Source: Enoplosus armatus
Lineage: Eukaryota > Chordata > Actinopteri > Centrarchiformes > Enoplosidae
Reading direction: 5' to 3'
DNA length: 64,000 bases
Assembly (NCBI RefSeq): GCF_043641665.1
Contig: NC_092180.1
Span: 28,695,054 to 28,759,053, forward strand
Part shown: piece after piece, positions 1 to 11,681 of the stretch
Numbering within the stretch: the stretch's first letter is position 1
How the letters are laid out: every line of letters starts with the position of its first letter
Made by a program: the position numbers and the translations under genes
Notes under the pieces: generated by a model
Database searches by the model: none
What the model was told of the DNA's origin: nothing
The model's input: only the letters and a program-made list of their open reading frames with translations

Positions 1-3000
1 TTGAACCTTGAAGATTTGTTTTGGGTCTATGGGATCCACTGAGCCTTGTGGCCAAACGAGCTACTAAGAGGCCACAGCATAACCTGAATGCCTTGATTGC
101 CACTCAGCAAGAACAAGATGCGGGCCATATCTGAAACCTTAGTGTGCTTGACTCGCTTTTCGCCGTGGCTCCACTTGTTCCCTGCAGTGTTGCTCTGTGT
201 GGTTTGGCCACTCCACTGTGGTCCTCTTCTCGTGTTAACCATGCACTAAGCTCAGAGCTGGTTTTAGTTCATGTAGGTCCAGATGCAAACAGAAACTAAA
301 CCAAAATACTTAAGGTATGAAGGCTATCATTCAGGACAACCATACATTGAAGAAGAGAAGAACAGTTGAGTGCGCTCGTGGGACAAACAAATGCAAAAAA
401 GAACCATGTGCCATAGCCTAATGGGTTCTTAAGGTTCCGTTTATGGAATGTTAGTGGTTTTAATGTTGCTCTTGTGGAAAAGGGCTATTGGGGGGACCGT
501 GACTGTACTGAACACACAATCTTCTAATGTGACTATCCAAGACAGCAAACAAGTGGAGTATTCCTTTTTTTGTTGGAGTTTGGAATTTTCAGTCATTTAC
601 ACTTTACACAAAACTCAGAGGGACACACATAAGTACAAAGTAAACCCATTCCCATTCACAATTAATTCACCCGTTTTCTGTGCAGTAGTGTTGAATCATG
701 TAGTTGAACATTCATATTGATTCGTCATGACGATATAAATCCATATGCATCACGACTATTATCAAAGTAATGCAAGTTATGTTGATCTTTATGCTGAAAG
801 AAGCAATATTTAAGAAGAAAATGTTTTTCTTTCATTAGTGGAAGTTTGCTTTGTGACTATCATCTGAGAATCTCTAAACAGTAATTACTTGAGGCTGCTT
901 GAGCAGCAGCAGCAGCTGTCCAGTCATTGTATGTGCAAGTGCTGAGTAGGCAGAGTCTTGTGGTGCTGGTGTTGGTTTTACAGTTAAAAGCGCTGTGTTA
1001 TTTGTCTCTGTGTGACTCAAACACATCCTCCCTCCTTTCCTATTACAAGCTTTTCCCCTCCAAACATACAGCAGCTCTTTGATCCTTTCTGCGGAGTTAA
1101 ATTTTTCTGCCTGGGTGGGATATGTAGCAGCTTTTATGGGCCCACTAGCTCTCAGCTGCGATTTCTGTCGTTTTATTATAGAATTTGTGCATGGGAGCTC
1201 CACTGTGGATTGTAGTAATTAAGTAATGAGGGAAACTCAACATGTGGATGGTCATCAGAAAAAAAGTTTGCTTTGTGTCTCCTACCAATACTCGACATTG
1301 GTTTCTTTCTAACCAAGTAATTGGTCAAAAAAACTTGGACTGGATACCATACTTGCTCTTGGATGCCTCTAAATCCAACCTCCCAGACCATCAAAGCACT
1401 TCCTCCTTATGCGGCATGCCCACTTCCTTTTTCCATTGGTACTGACGGTCTGGTTTCAATGGCGAGTTTGGAAAATCCAACCTATCTGTGATTTGATGGC
1501 CAGCCCCAAGGAGGCACTAGTCCGTTACTCTCCGTCATTCTCCCTTCATTGGGTTGAGTGATCTCTGACAATGTGTGAAGTTGTGCATGCAGTGTCACTC
1601 CTAGGGTTGGGTATCAAGAACCGGTTCCGAGTTGGAACCGATTCCATATGTATACCTGAGCATGAGATGGTTTCCGTTAACTGTATTCTGGGGCGACCCA
1701 TCCAACACGGTGCATTCCTTCAGATTCACATCACATTTGAGGCGCATCCTCTCTTGCACAAAACGTCCTTACCGCAGTGTTGCGTTTTGCTGTGTCGTTA
1801 TCGTTTTTAGTGACGTTAATCCATTTGAGTCTCTTACATGTTTTGTTGACGTGCTGCGTAACAAAGCACGTGACATGAGAGGTCCATGTAGCAGGTCCTG
1901 GCAGATAAGTGCAACTTTTATGGACTGTTAAAAGCTCACTGCATTTCACTCGAGAACGCAACTGAAATATGCAAAAGTTAGGAACCGATGAGCAGCATTG
2001 AAATGCACACGTCTTATCGAATCCACGGTTCTTGAAAATATGGAATCGGTTCCAATTCGAAACCGGTTCTTGATACCCAGCCCTACTGGTTCCCCCATGG
2101 ACCTTGGTGGCCAGCTGATATGTGCTGGTCTGTGCCTTCCATGTGTTCCTGTATAAACTGCAGTAGACAGATCAGTTGAGGCCTAACATACCTACCTGTA
2201 GCCCTCAGTTGTCTAACCCTAACCCTTAACAGAGTAGTTTTAGTTGCCTAAACGTAATCAGAGCTTAATCACTCAGATGGCAGATCAGAGCACGCCCATA
2301 TGGCTTGTTTTGGAAGGCAATGACTAAGCTGGATTGATGACTTGTTGAGTTAATTCCAGTGGTTTAAAGTTTGATTTGAAAGACTAACAGGAGTAAACAT
2401 CTCCAGGAGAATGGTTGCATTCACTCTTGCATAGCCAGCCGGAGGCAAAAGTGAACTTACTCGTTGTCAAGGACCCCATGTCCACAGGCCCCCCCAAACA
2501 AATCCTCCGGTTATTGTTTTGTTTGTTTTGGTAATATTATAGTTTTTGCTCTCTCAGGAAAAAGAATGAAACAATGGCAGTTATTTTACAGTCTGTTGTG
2601 CAACCGAATTATAATGATACTTCTTGATTACCTTGCGACACAGTAACCCCTGCAAAAAGATGTCTGAATTTATAAAAAAGAATCATGGCATCAAAAAATA
2701 TAGTTTTCTTGCAAACTGCACACCTCTACATTTGCAACCTCGTATCTGTCAGAATGGAGTGACCCAAGAAGCGGCGCAAGCGTAGAGGCTTTAGTGTTAG
2801 ATGTAAGGCTTTCATACAGTATGTATGCAACAATGCATGGATTATTCTGGCTGATTGGCTTCCAATGCATTGGGGCCCTCTTGGTTCTTGGTCGGGAGTC
2901 AGTGTCTTGGTTGAATCCATAATGCGGGTGTTACAGGGAGCCCTCACTCTTGTGCTGCATTGTCACTGGCCTACCGGAGCTTCCCTGAGAACAAAACACC

Positions 3001-4117
3001 TATCAGTCACATTTGTACAGTCCAGGAAACAAGCTAAACGGACACCAGATGGGCCGAACAATACAGAGCTCATTCCAAGCAAGAACCTGGCTTCTGCAGA
3101 GGTGGCTGCTGAAGGCCTCGAGTAAGCCGCCCCAGGTTGACGCTGAAGCCCCCAGCTAGCTAAATACATAGTGGAATGTTAAAACCTCTCAACAGTCTTA
3201 ACAAGCCGACTTAATGTCAACAGTAATAATGATGAGGAGGAAGAGGATAAAGAGGAGATTGATGCCCTGGACGACGTCTATTCAGTGTGAGTCAGGTATT
3301 TCAAGAGTTCATTGTTGTAACCAATGGAGTGTTGGTTGACTCGGTTAATAGGGAAAGCTTGGTAATGGAAATGTTGCATTTTCATGTATTAGGGCTGGGT
3401 ATGGTCAGCTGCGCAGACACTGTCTCGCACACACAATATCCCACCCGCATTGCTTTCACTTTTTTCACTGTTGAACAATGCGTCTCTTGGTGCTTTCATG
3501 ACACAGAGTGAAAGGCACAATCAGGAACTCCTTCAGCCCTCTCGTGCTCTGAATTTTAAATCTTAAAACAACAACCTATATTTTGTGTCAGCTGATGCAT
3601 AAAAACAACAATCTGAAAAGCTTCAGCGTAATACTTTCATGACCTCATGACATAATAATAACTGCTTCATTTGAAATATGCTCTGAATGGGATGCACACC
3701 CTCCATACACGTTAAATATGATCAGAACAGCAACAATAAAGTGGAGCGACGTTCAGGTTTGCCGTGGGCTGTTTTTTTTTTTTTTCACACAGCGCAAATA
3801 TTGGTTTGAATATGATCCTATAAGGTCAGTGTGTCAATGTGTCATTCTGACCTAATCTTGTGCCCCATGGCCACCCCTGCGATGAATTGATGGTGTTCAA
3901 AGTCGGGGCATTGTTTTAGTCTGATATAAAATTAGGGGACAATAGGGACAAATATATTCTTAGCAAGCAAGGAAGGCGGAAGGCTGCCCTGCTCCATCGA
4001 AAATCCGCCTCAGTAGAAGTGAATTGGCTTTTATTTTGGAAATAATCAAGATGCACACACATGCACACTGGCAGTGTTCCTAACTTGAGTCTCTCTCTGT
4101 CTTCCTGCTTGTGGTAG
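1..4117 (+). other. adamts17: adamts17 intron (5' part outside window)
   Basis: This stretch lies upstream of the first exon in the window and ends in the acceptor dinucleotide AG at 4116-4117. I looked for prodomain-like coding sequence in all frames and saw none, so I read it as intron. It holds a hAT-like inverted-repeat element at 1602-2085 and a T-run near 3772-3785. At about 2214-2229 there is a short TTAGGG-like stretch (two to three units), too short to mean anything. I recognise nothing in 1-1600 or in 2090-4100. Confidence 0.75.
1602..2085. mobile_element. Non-autonomous hAT-like element (MITE) with long terminal inverted repeats
   Basis: The left end reads TAGGGTTGGGTATCAAGAAC and continues into GGTTCC and GGAACCGATTCC blocks. 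The right end, read in reverse complement from 2085, begins TAGGGCTGGGTATCAAGAAC and continues into the same blocks. The match extends over about 45 bp with few differences. No coding sequence lies between the ends. Repeats beginning TAGG(G/C)TTGGGTATC are familiar short DNA transposons in fish. I place it in the hAT group by the look of its ends only, because I could not define an 8-bp target duplication. Confidence 0.7.
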
Positions 4118-4290
4118 GGAAGAAGAAGGAGAGGATATCAAAAGTGGATGAGGAGGGTCGCGGGAAGAGAAACGCCATTCGCCTGCATGAAGCATACACA
4201 GTGGAGACTGTGGTGGTGGCAGACTCCGACATGGTGCAGTACCACGGTGCAGAGGCGGCACAGAGGTTCCTGCTGACCGTCATGAACATG
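4118..4290 (+). CDS. adamts17: ADAMTS17 exon (window exon 1): prodomain end, furin site, start of protease domain
   Basis: This exon starts after the acceptor TGTGGTAG and ends at donor GTAAGA (4291). The first two bases complete a codon begun in an upstream exon. The translation is lysine/arginine rich and contains RGKR (codons at 4159-4170), a consensus furin-type site expected at the prodomain/protease boundary of ADAMTS proteins. After it come [20 protein letters not shown] and the segment ending FLLTVMNM, the N-terminal strand of a reprolysin (M12B) zinc protease. The [18 protein letters not shown] stretch fits ADAMTS17, and fits its paralogue ADAMTS19 less well. ADAMTS17 is a secreted extracellular matrix protease-like protein linked in mammals to Weill-Marchesani-like eye and skeletal disease. 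The earlier exons (signal peptide, most of the prodomain) are outside the window. Confidence 0.95.
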
Positions 4291-5217
4291 GTAAGACTCC
4301 CAGAAACAAATGTAAAAGTTAAAGGCATGCATAGATACCGTTTTGCTTAATAAATGGACACATGTAAAGCTGAATATTTCTTGTTTTTATATAGGTGAAG
4401 CTTTTTCCGCTGTAAACACAATTTTAAAATGGCGAGCAATGCCCATGCAGCCCCGCACCACAGCGCCCCAACACAACAGAACAGCACAGGAGAGCCTTCC
4501 AGCATTGGCTCTGGCTCTGGAGGCCAGAACAGGGAGAGAGGAGAGACTTGCACAGCAACAGGCTGGGCAGGACAAAGAAAAAGCTCTAAGCGCTCTGTTC
4601 ATCCATCAACAGTGAAGCATTTCTTAGGGCTGCAATTCACGATTGCAGCCAAAGGTGGAGGTCTTTATTGGGCCGTTCAGTAACTAAGATCTGACCTGAG
4701 TCCAGACTATATTCAATCTAACTGGAACCAAGTAGGAAGTGCAGAAATAAATGAAGGTGTTCATGAAGAAGAAGTCGAAAGAAAAGGAGATAAAACCCAG
4801 TGGGACGTCAGCTCTTTGGTCCTCTTTGATACAAATAGTAAACATAAGTGTCGGAATAAGTCATAGCCGTTGTCTCTATACTTGGGTCTATGCATGTCTT
4901 GTTTGTGTAGGTTATCCACAGGTCTGTTTAGGAGAAGGTCCAAGCTTTTGGTAACATGAGGACCTCTCGCCCAAGGTCGCATAGTCAGATATCTTGTTTT
5001 TGTCTGACCAGCATTAGATAGATACAACAGATAGAAGCAGCAAATCCTCACGTTGGAGATGCTGAAACCTGGAATTTTTGCTTGGATTATTAATAATGTA
5101 CTAATTGTTACGTTTGTTCCAGTGTCAGACCGGTTTGACTGTAATGTGTGGCATGTCGGGAGTTGCTTTGCAGGGCAGCAATATAATCTACTAGCAGTGT
5201 TGCTCCCTCTCTTGTAG
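4291..5217 (+). other. adamts17: adamts17 intron, 927 bp
   Basis: This is a phase 0 intron with donor GTAAGA and acceptor CTCTTGTAG. An 85-codon open stretch at 4429-4683 rich in Ser, Gly and Gln has no recognisable domain and I treat it as chance. I recognise no repeat here. Confidence 0.85.
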
Positions 5218-5301
5218 GTCTACAACATGTTCCACCACCAGAGCCTGGGAGTCAGGATCAACATTCGTGTCACTAAGCTGGTGTTGCTTCACAGCCGCCC
5301 A
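5218..5301 (+). CDS. adamts17: ADAMTS17 exon (window exon 2): protease domain
   Basis: This 84-nt, phase 0 exon encodes 28 residues, beginning [11 protein letters not shown] and ending VLLHSRP. It continues directly from the MNM at the end of the previous exon, giving the NMVYNMF(H/Q)HQSLG segment typical of ADAMTS17. The acceptor is CTTGTAG and the donor is GTAAGT. It forms part of the central helix and sheet of the metalloprotease fold, before the active site. A TG-rich tract lies about 90 nt into the following intron. Confidence 0.95.
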
Positions 5302-5715
5302 GTAAGTCTGACCTTTTACCCTCTTCGACCCCTCTTTACCTCTGTGTCGACCCTAACAGCCTGACTGTCTGATGCTGGCCCCTCCCTGTGTGTGTGTGTT
5401 TGTGTGTCTGTGTGTGTGGAAAGTCATGCCCCTCAGGAAACAGGTTCCCTTTTCTTCCTTTAAAATGCTCGGTTCTGTGGACTCTAGATCTGAGGTTCCC
5501 TGTCCAAATGAAAGATTCTAAGTAATCTGCACGTAATAACTAACAAATCAGTCACAATTTTTATCTCATCCATGTGAAGATCTACTTTGCGTGAATACTT
5601 TGGCCCCCTAAAAAAGAGTCCCTGCCTTAAAAGATAGCTTGTATAAGCTATAAGGAAACAACACCCAATGATATAGGGCACATTGATGTTTTTAGCGTCT
5701 GTCTCATACTGTAAC

Positions 5716-6236
5716 TAGCCGTGTTTCCATGAAGGTGTTTTTATGCACATTTTGAAGTATCGCATTAGAAAAGCATGTATGGAAATTCAATAAAACGTAC
5801 TCAGTTGCGCAAAAAAAGTTCTTACGCTTCCTTCAGGTGGTTTTTAACATTTACCTAAACTAATTCCTAAGGACCTCTCTCCACATTTCTCCAGTTGATG
5901 GCTTAGATGGCCAAGGCAGCTTGTGTTGTTTCCGGTTTGCCTTGTAACTAGCCTAGTTTATCCGCTCCACACCAGTTAAGACCTAGAGTCCTGGTTCTGC
6001 TCTAGGTTTCTGCCTCTTAAAAGGAAATTTTTCCTTGCCACAAGTGCTTGCTCATGGTGGGTCTCTGTAAAAATATTAGGAGAGTACGGTCAAGACTTGC
6101 TCTATATGTAAAGTGTCATGAGATGAAAATTGAGTTGAGTTGAATTAATGGAAACACGCCTAATTTGCATTTCTTTTTTGCGACATTTCAAAATTGTTCT
6201 TAAAATTCTCATGACAATTCAGTGGAAACACGGCTA
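5716..6236. mobile_element. Short inverted-repeat DNA element (MITE)
   Basis: The ends are TAGCCGTGTTTCCA at the left and its reverse complement TGGAAACACGGCTA at the right, extending imperfectly for a few more bases. If the outermost TA is the target duplication, the ends would suit a Tc1/mariner-type MITE, but the superfamily is not certain. An internal sequence at about 6146-6160 (GGAAACACGCCTAATTTGC) resembles the terminal repeat and may mark an internal junction. No coding sequence is present. Confidence 0.6.
5960..6130 (+). repeat. Dispersed fish repeat nested inside the 5716-6236 element
   Basis: The block running from CTAGAGTCCTGGTTCTGCTC through a TTTTTCCTTGCCAC stretch to TAAAGTGTCATGAGAT resembles a very common interspersed fish sequence seen in 3' parts of retroposons. 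This is recognition from general familiarity, and I cannot name the family with certainty. Confidence 0.5.
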
Positions 6237-7006
6237 CTGTTCATTCGTTTTTTGAAGCTTGGAATAGTTCATGTGAATGTGAATTTAACCCTCCTATTAT
6301 GTTACTGGTGAATTTGACCCATTTCTGCTTATAAGTTGATCTGAATACCTGACTTTTTCTCATTCAGGGTCATGACTTTAGGTGTAAAATGTGGACACAC
6401 TGATGTGTTGCGGAATGTCTTGTATCCAAATTTGTGTACAACGATGGTGGTTTATTTGACCCTGGCACCTTCATGTACTTCAATAATTGTGCCAAATAAA
6501 ATTGTGTCTTTTGTAAAATTGTGACTGGTTTTGATTGGCCTGTCGGGGTAAACATGAAAACAATTAGCTTTACAATGCTGAGACATGGTTGGCCATGCCA
6601 GTGGCATGGTTCTATAAATGGCAATGTTGATCTGTTGGTCCACCACTTTCGTCCAGGCTGACATAACCCTACAACTATCATATGGACTGCAATGAAATTT
6701 GGTTTACACATTCACGGCCCCCAGACAATGAATCCTAATGACTCTGGTGATCCCGTGCCTTTTCATCTACCACCATGATGTTGACATTTTTGGCTTTAGC
6801 CTTGACAACTATTGCTCAACACTCAGTCCTATATTTCTTATATTTTGTAAAGATGGATATCAACAACACTGCATTGTGTGGAGCTATGTAGAGCTAAGTG
6901 AGAATTTCTACATTAGGTCAATAGAAGAATTGCATTTTTTTAAAGCTACAGGAGATGTTGTGCCAGGAGAGGATGAAGTTTAATCTCTTCTGTATCTGTT
7001 CTCCAG

Positions 7007-7164
7007 GAAAAGCTAAAGGTGGGCCATCACGGAGAAAGGTCTCTAGAGAGCTTCTGTCATTGGCAGTATCAAGAGTTTGGGGGACCGCGATACCTTGGCA
7101 CCAACCATGTCCCTGGTGGAAGGGATGACATCCCGCCAGTGGACACGGCCGTGCTGGTCACCAG
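7007..7164 (+). CDS. adamts17: ADAMTS17 exon (window exon 3): protease domain
   Basis: This 158-nt exon has acceptor TTCTCCAG and donor GTATGT and ends two bases into a codon. It encodes 52 residues plus part of an arginine codon. It begins [19 protein letters not shown], continues through [17 protein letters not shown] and ends [13 protein letters not shown](R/K)SLESFC(H/K)WQ is characteristic of the ADAMTS17/ADAMTS19 pair, and RYLG(T/N)N with the VPGG(R/K)DD stretch favours ADAMTS17. It lies upstream of the active-site helix and carries one conserved cysteine. No stops or frameshifts are present. Confidence 0.95.
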
Positions 7165-7687
7165 GTATGTTGCTAGCACTTCCTCAGATGAATGATTGGT
7201 AATGAGTTATAAATGCATGAAACGTGTGTCTGAAATTTACCAATACTCAGAATATTCAGCCGTGGAAACTGATGCTACTTTCTGTTAGTTTCAGCTTTAT
7301 TCTACTAGTTATTGTTTTAAACCCAAGTCTTAAACTCCAGTCCTGTCATCCAGCTGCTCGGGTTTACTTTCCCTGTGTGAAGTCTCTGTCATGTACATGC
7401 ATACTCATAAAAAGCATGTTAGAAGCGCAGGTACCTGTGCACATGGCCAAGAAATCAGCTCTCTCCAGAAGGAATCTAGCTGGGGAAATTAGGTTTCTCT
7501 AATCCCCTAATCTGATTACAGAAACCATTTACATGACGTTTAAGAAATCAATCTACCGGAGAAAACCGACTGTAACCCGGTTACCAAAGTGCGCTGGTAT
7601 CCGTGGATGCACAACCAATTCAATGAACTGCTCTCGAGCCATGTGCCATGTGTGTTTATTTATGCAATACAAGTCAAATAAGCATCA

Positions 7688-7790
7688 AACAAGTAGTGGT
7701 GGAAGAAGTATTCAGGTCCTTCACTTAAGCAAAACTATTAAGCCATGATTTATAGATTCAAAATATTTTTACTTTTTCAAAAGTAAAGAC
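7688..7790 (+). repeat. Dispersed repeat, copy related (inverted) to 50345-50810
   Basis: The block AGTAGTGGTGGAAGAAGTAT followed by a TTCACTTAAG segment matches, in reverse complement, the end of the repeat around 50790-50810 (ATACTTCTTCCACCAGTA). Sequences of this type, with TTACTCAAGTACTGTACTTA inside, are frequent in fish genomes. Only one end is preserved here. Confidence 0.5.
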
Positions 7791-8570
7791 AGGAAAATGA
7801 GAATTTCAGGCTCATGTATCATGTATGATTCCAGAGTTTGGCTGGACCTACAAAATATGGCTGCATTTTTCACATATCTGCCTCTGCTGAAACTTAATTT
7901 TAGGCTTGTAAAGTTCATTCCGGTGGGTCAACATTTGGATGATGTTTTTTTGCGGAGAGCAGTTGAGTTGTGTTTGTCTCGCAGATGAATCTCGTCCAGA
8001 ATTGAACCCTCGTTTTGCACAGTGTTGACCAGAGCTCGTATCTCAGTCAGAGTCGGAGCCCCATGTAGTTTTCTTCTGCTTACACGAGCTTGTGGGATGT
8101 GGGTAGTGAAACGTATCGGGCTCCTGTTATGGATCTTTGAGTGGTCGTGCAACAAGAATTTTATGGTGATGTTTTCCTGACCTTGATAGCTTTATCAAAT
8201 AGATTTTTTTCCAATATTTCTATTTATTTACTTTTATGTGGTGATGTTTCAGGTTGTTATATTTGCTTGCAAAATAGTGTATGTACTTTTGGCTACCATA
8301 TTATACTCCTCTGTCCCTTTGTATTGTCAGACTTTCTGCCCCCTTAGTCTTGTGCACAGTTTGCCACATAGAGTGACGCATGCTTGTCATTTGTGATATA
8401 TTATGTAGTGTGAATCAACATGGATGCTGATGAATGCATTTTGTATCTTTAATTGATAAAAGAATTAACCTTCCCTGAAGTTATTGCCCACATGGCCTCT
8501 GGGTCATGAAACAGCCCTCGCTAGGCCTCTGAGAGGACATTAATGGAAGTTAAGTGACACTCGGCTAACG

Positions 8571-9011
8571 TAAAGGTCCCATATTGTAGAAAATGAGATT
8601 TCCATGTTTTGTTTGATCATAAAGCAGCTCTAGGTGCTGTACAAATACTGTGAAAGTATCAAAACTTCCGTAAGGTTGTGATGTCACAACTATACAGTCA
8701 CTGCACTCAGCCACGCCCCCCAGCAGGTCATCTGCTCCAATCATAGCACACCCACGAAGTACAGGGACGCTCATCCACCCACTCACTGTGTCTAGTAGCT
8801 ACTGGAGCGCTCTGCTCAGGAACTACTCTTCAAGTTCTTGGAGGTTGTTCAGGTTGCCTAAACCGGCTTGCTTCAGACAGAGGGGGGAACTAAGGAGCCA
8901 GTAGAAGATAAATAAGGACTTTTTCTGAACTGTGAATCTTGCAAAGCTACTCTAGTGGAGTCCCAGAACAAAAAAATAGAGAACTGAAATGAGCATAATA
9001 TGGGACCTTTA
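8571..9011. mobile_element. Short inverted-repeat element (MITE), 441 bp
   Basis: The terminal inverted repeats are perfect over 15 bp: TAAAGGTCCCATATT at the left and AATATGGGACCTTTA at the right. The left flank runs into GAGATTTCCATG and a GTGAAAGTATCAAAA segment, a combination familiar from a widespread fish MITE. No open reading frame of note is present. A truncated relative of one end (GCATAATAGGTCCCCTTTAA) is visible near 22358-22378. Confidence 0.75.
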
Positions 9012-9558
9012 AGACCCTCACTAACTCAGACAAAAAAAGGAACTTGCCATGCTTTAATGATCATTACATGAATTGCTATGTCACGTAAACAAATAATACA
9101 GAACAAAGGCAAAGTTTTGTTCAATGTGCTGATTTTGATGCAGGTACAATAGAAATTGAACCGAAAGGAGCATGCCTGTCTGCTCCTGCTCCTTCGCAGA
9201 GCTCCGCTTCGGCATTCCCTTGGCAGGGATAAGAGTAACTGGATGACCTGTAGTAATTCTATTACTTTTATCTCCTGTTTTATCTGCTATTTTTAAGAGA
9301 CCACTCCAAATCTTAAATCTCACATGTATGGCAACAATTCCATTCCAGTGTCTGTTGAATTCCAACGCAAGCACACCTCATTCTACCCAATGAGGTACTG
9401 GTTAGGTGATCGCCTGAACCAAATCTTATTGAACAAGGAAAAGTATAAGAAACACTGCTGTGGTCATCACTATCCTCTTGCAATAGGACTAGCTGGATGG
9501 CAAAAGAAGTGCTAGTTTTACCTCAAAAGGAATTGGAATCAAAGAACAACATTTGGCC

Positions 9559-10305
9559 ATGCCAAAAAATTTGGAAATTAAAGTTTTGGGTGAGGAAAAG
9601 AAGGGTTCAATTCTGGCTTTACTGGCAGAGGGATACAGTGAGAGTCAGGTTGCTTCCATCCTTAACATTTCAAAGACGGCGCTTCATAAGAACAAGGTCA
9701 CGCAGCAGACACACAATGGCTATCCACTGACCGGGATGACCGCCAGCACATTCAAATGTCTTCTAAGGACTGTTCAAAACATTCTCCTAGGGGCGGGGTT
9801 GAAGTCGTGCAAAGCTAGAAAGAAGCCCTTCATCAACGAGAAGCAAAGAAGAGCCAGGCTGAGGTTTGCAAAAGACCATGAGGACTGGACCGTAGTGGAC
9901 TTGAGTATGGTCATCTTCTCGGATGAGTCAAAGTTTCAGCTTTGTCCAACACCTGGTCATCTAATGGTTAGACGGAGACCTGGAGAGGCCTACAAGCCAC
10001 AGTGTCTCGCACCCACTGTGAAATTTGGTGGAGGATGGGTGATGATCTGCGGGTGCTTCAGCAAGGCTGGAATCGGGCAGATTTGTCTTTGTGAAGGAGG
10101 CATGAATCAAGTCACGTACAAGGCTACCCTGGATGAAAACCTGCTTCCTTCTGCTCTGACAATGTTCCCCAACTCTGAGGATTGGTTTTTCCAAGCAGGA
10201 TAAGGCTCCATGCCACACAGCCAGGTCAATCAAGATGTGGATGGAAGACCACCAGATCAAGACCCAGAGAATTCCAATCCAGTCTGGCCACTTAACGCCT
10301 ATGTT
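9559..10305 (+). pseudogene. Tc1/mariner-type transposase, frameshifted and 3'-truncated
   Basis: Reading from the ATG at 9559, the product starts MPKNLEIK and has an N-terminal helix-turn-helix region (EGYSESQVASILNISKTAL). A catalytic-core strand follows with the first catalytic Asp in VIFSDESKF, then the FGGGWVMICGCFS strand and a TLDENLLPSAL segment. The frame breaks at about 10195. An extra base puts the second catalytic Asp (QDKAPCHTA, 10197 onward) in the next frame, which then runs MWMEDHQIKTQRIPIQSGHL and stops matching at about 10300. The third acidic residue (PIENLW-type motif) and the C-terminus are absent. No terminal inverted repeats were found, so this is a dead fragment. The product would have cut and joined DNA at TA sites. 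Confidence 0.85.
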
Positions 10306-11528
10306 CCTAACATGACAAAAGTTAGGAGATTCAGAACTGTGACAAGCACACCCAAATATGGATGTGTGTGTGTGAAGATGTTATCATCCTGCTGCCTGCT
10401 GAGAGAAAGAGAAACCATTGACTCAAGCTGAATCGCCACGTGGGGCCGAGCTCATCTGAGATTGCTCGAGAGCCGGCCCATAAAAGAACCGACATGCGAC
10501 CTATTTTAGCGCTTGGTCATAAGTAGGATCTCCCTTCAATATAGCAACAATATGGAATTAAAGCATTTAACTCATGCTTCCCAATACATGAGATTAAGCA
10601 TACACCACTGCCCTGTTGTTAGAACGACCACGCCCACCTGCAACAAATTGAAATAACCAGTGGCGCCATGCTTAAGAAACACAGTTTGCGATTTTCTTTA
10701 CATCCTTACAGAGCGAGGGACAGCAAAAGAAGAGGTCTGTGGCTTCAGGCCCCCCCGCAGAGAGGATGAAAATGGCAAATTGTGGGACCCGGCCGGTCAA
10801 TACGTGTGCATCTGTGGCAAACACTTCATCACAGATTAGTTCATTTCAACGATGAGTATAATGATAAGTTTAATGACGTTAAAGTGTGTGTGTGTGCATG
10901 TGTAGGCCTGCTATATCTGACAGGGGTGAGGAGGGAATTATTGCTGTCTACGTTATAGCCTACCTTATAGTTGTGGGGTGCTAAACCCGTTAAGCATGTT
11001 AGTGTTAGCGACGTTATTAGTTTACAGTAACGTCACATTGGACACACTACCAAAACAGTCCTAATGACAGAGAAAAGTGACACAATGTCAGAAGTGCATT
11101 ACCTGGAGATCCAGTAAGGTAGTCAGTATATGTCAGGATGTGACACCTCCGGGCCAATCGGTGGGGCCAGTAGTCCGCTTTGATGACACTCATCAACCTC
11201 AGTTTCTTGAGGAGTCTCATGTCGAATCACTCCTTCCTCAATCCGCCAGTGAGGCTGGTTCGCTCTCCGTGTGCTTCAGTCCTAACAAGGCAGCGTCTGG
11301 CACAACATGACACATTCCTAATTTAGGATTAGCTATTATTACCTGCTGTAACTCCGGGGTGGGGGAGTGTGGGTAAAAGGAATCCTTTTGTCTAAATGAG
11401 TGCTCATGTCTGCTGTCAGATCCTATCCTGTCTCCTGTCTCGAGGAGAGGGAGGAGGGCATGAATACAGTGGCCTTTTGTTCTTGAGGTGGTTTGTTATA
11501 AACCTGATCCCCCCACCCCCCACCCCCC

Positions 11529-11544
11529 ACACACACACACACAC
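11529..11544. repeat. (CA)n microsatellite
   Basis: A short CA run after a C-rich stretch. It lies about 110 nt upstream of a (GT)n run, so the two are complementary. Confidence 0.9.
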
Positions 11545-11652
11545 TGCCTGCCAGCAGTTGGGGTGAAAGCAAGGCGGCATGCGAGCAAATTAAAACGTGT
11601 CACAGTGCTCTCGGGTTTCCTGTTGCGGATGGTCGCTCAGCGATCTTTGTGC

Positions 11653-11681
11653 ATGTGTGTGTGTGTGTGTGTGTGTGTGTG
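11653..11681. repeat. (GT)n microsatellite
   Basis: An uninterrupted TG run of about 28 nt in the third intron of the window. Confidence 0.95.

Larger units (their letters stand above)
5302..7006 (+). other. adamts17: adamts17 intron, 1.7 kb
   Basis: This phase 0 intron has donor GTAAGT and acceptor TCTCCAG. It contains a TG-rich low-complexity tract at about 5391-5418 and an inverted-repeat element at 5716-6236 with another dispersed repeat inside it. I recognise nothing in 6240-7000. Confidence 0.85.

Noticed and set aside
2214..2229. TTAGGG-like telomere repeat
   Set aside because: Only two to three imperfect units. Short runs like this are common by chance and near fish MITEs.
4429..4683. 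Ser/Gly/Gln-rich open frame of 84 codons downstream of exon 1
   Set aside because: No homology I recognise, no splice sites fitting the gene, and low-complexity composition.
10690..10850. Possible extra exon near a TACAG acceptor with GLWLQAPP-type reading
   Set aside because: Stops follow quickly, the frame does not fit the 2-base phase after exon 3, and the ADAMTS17 sequence is complete without it.
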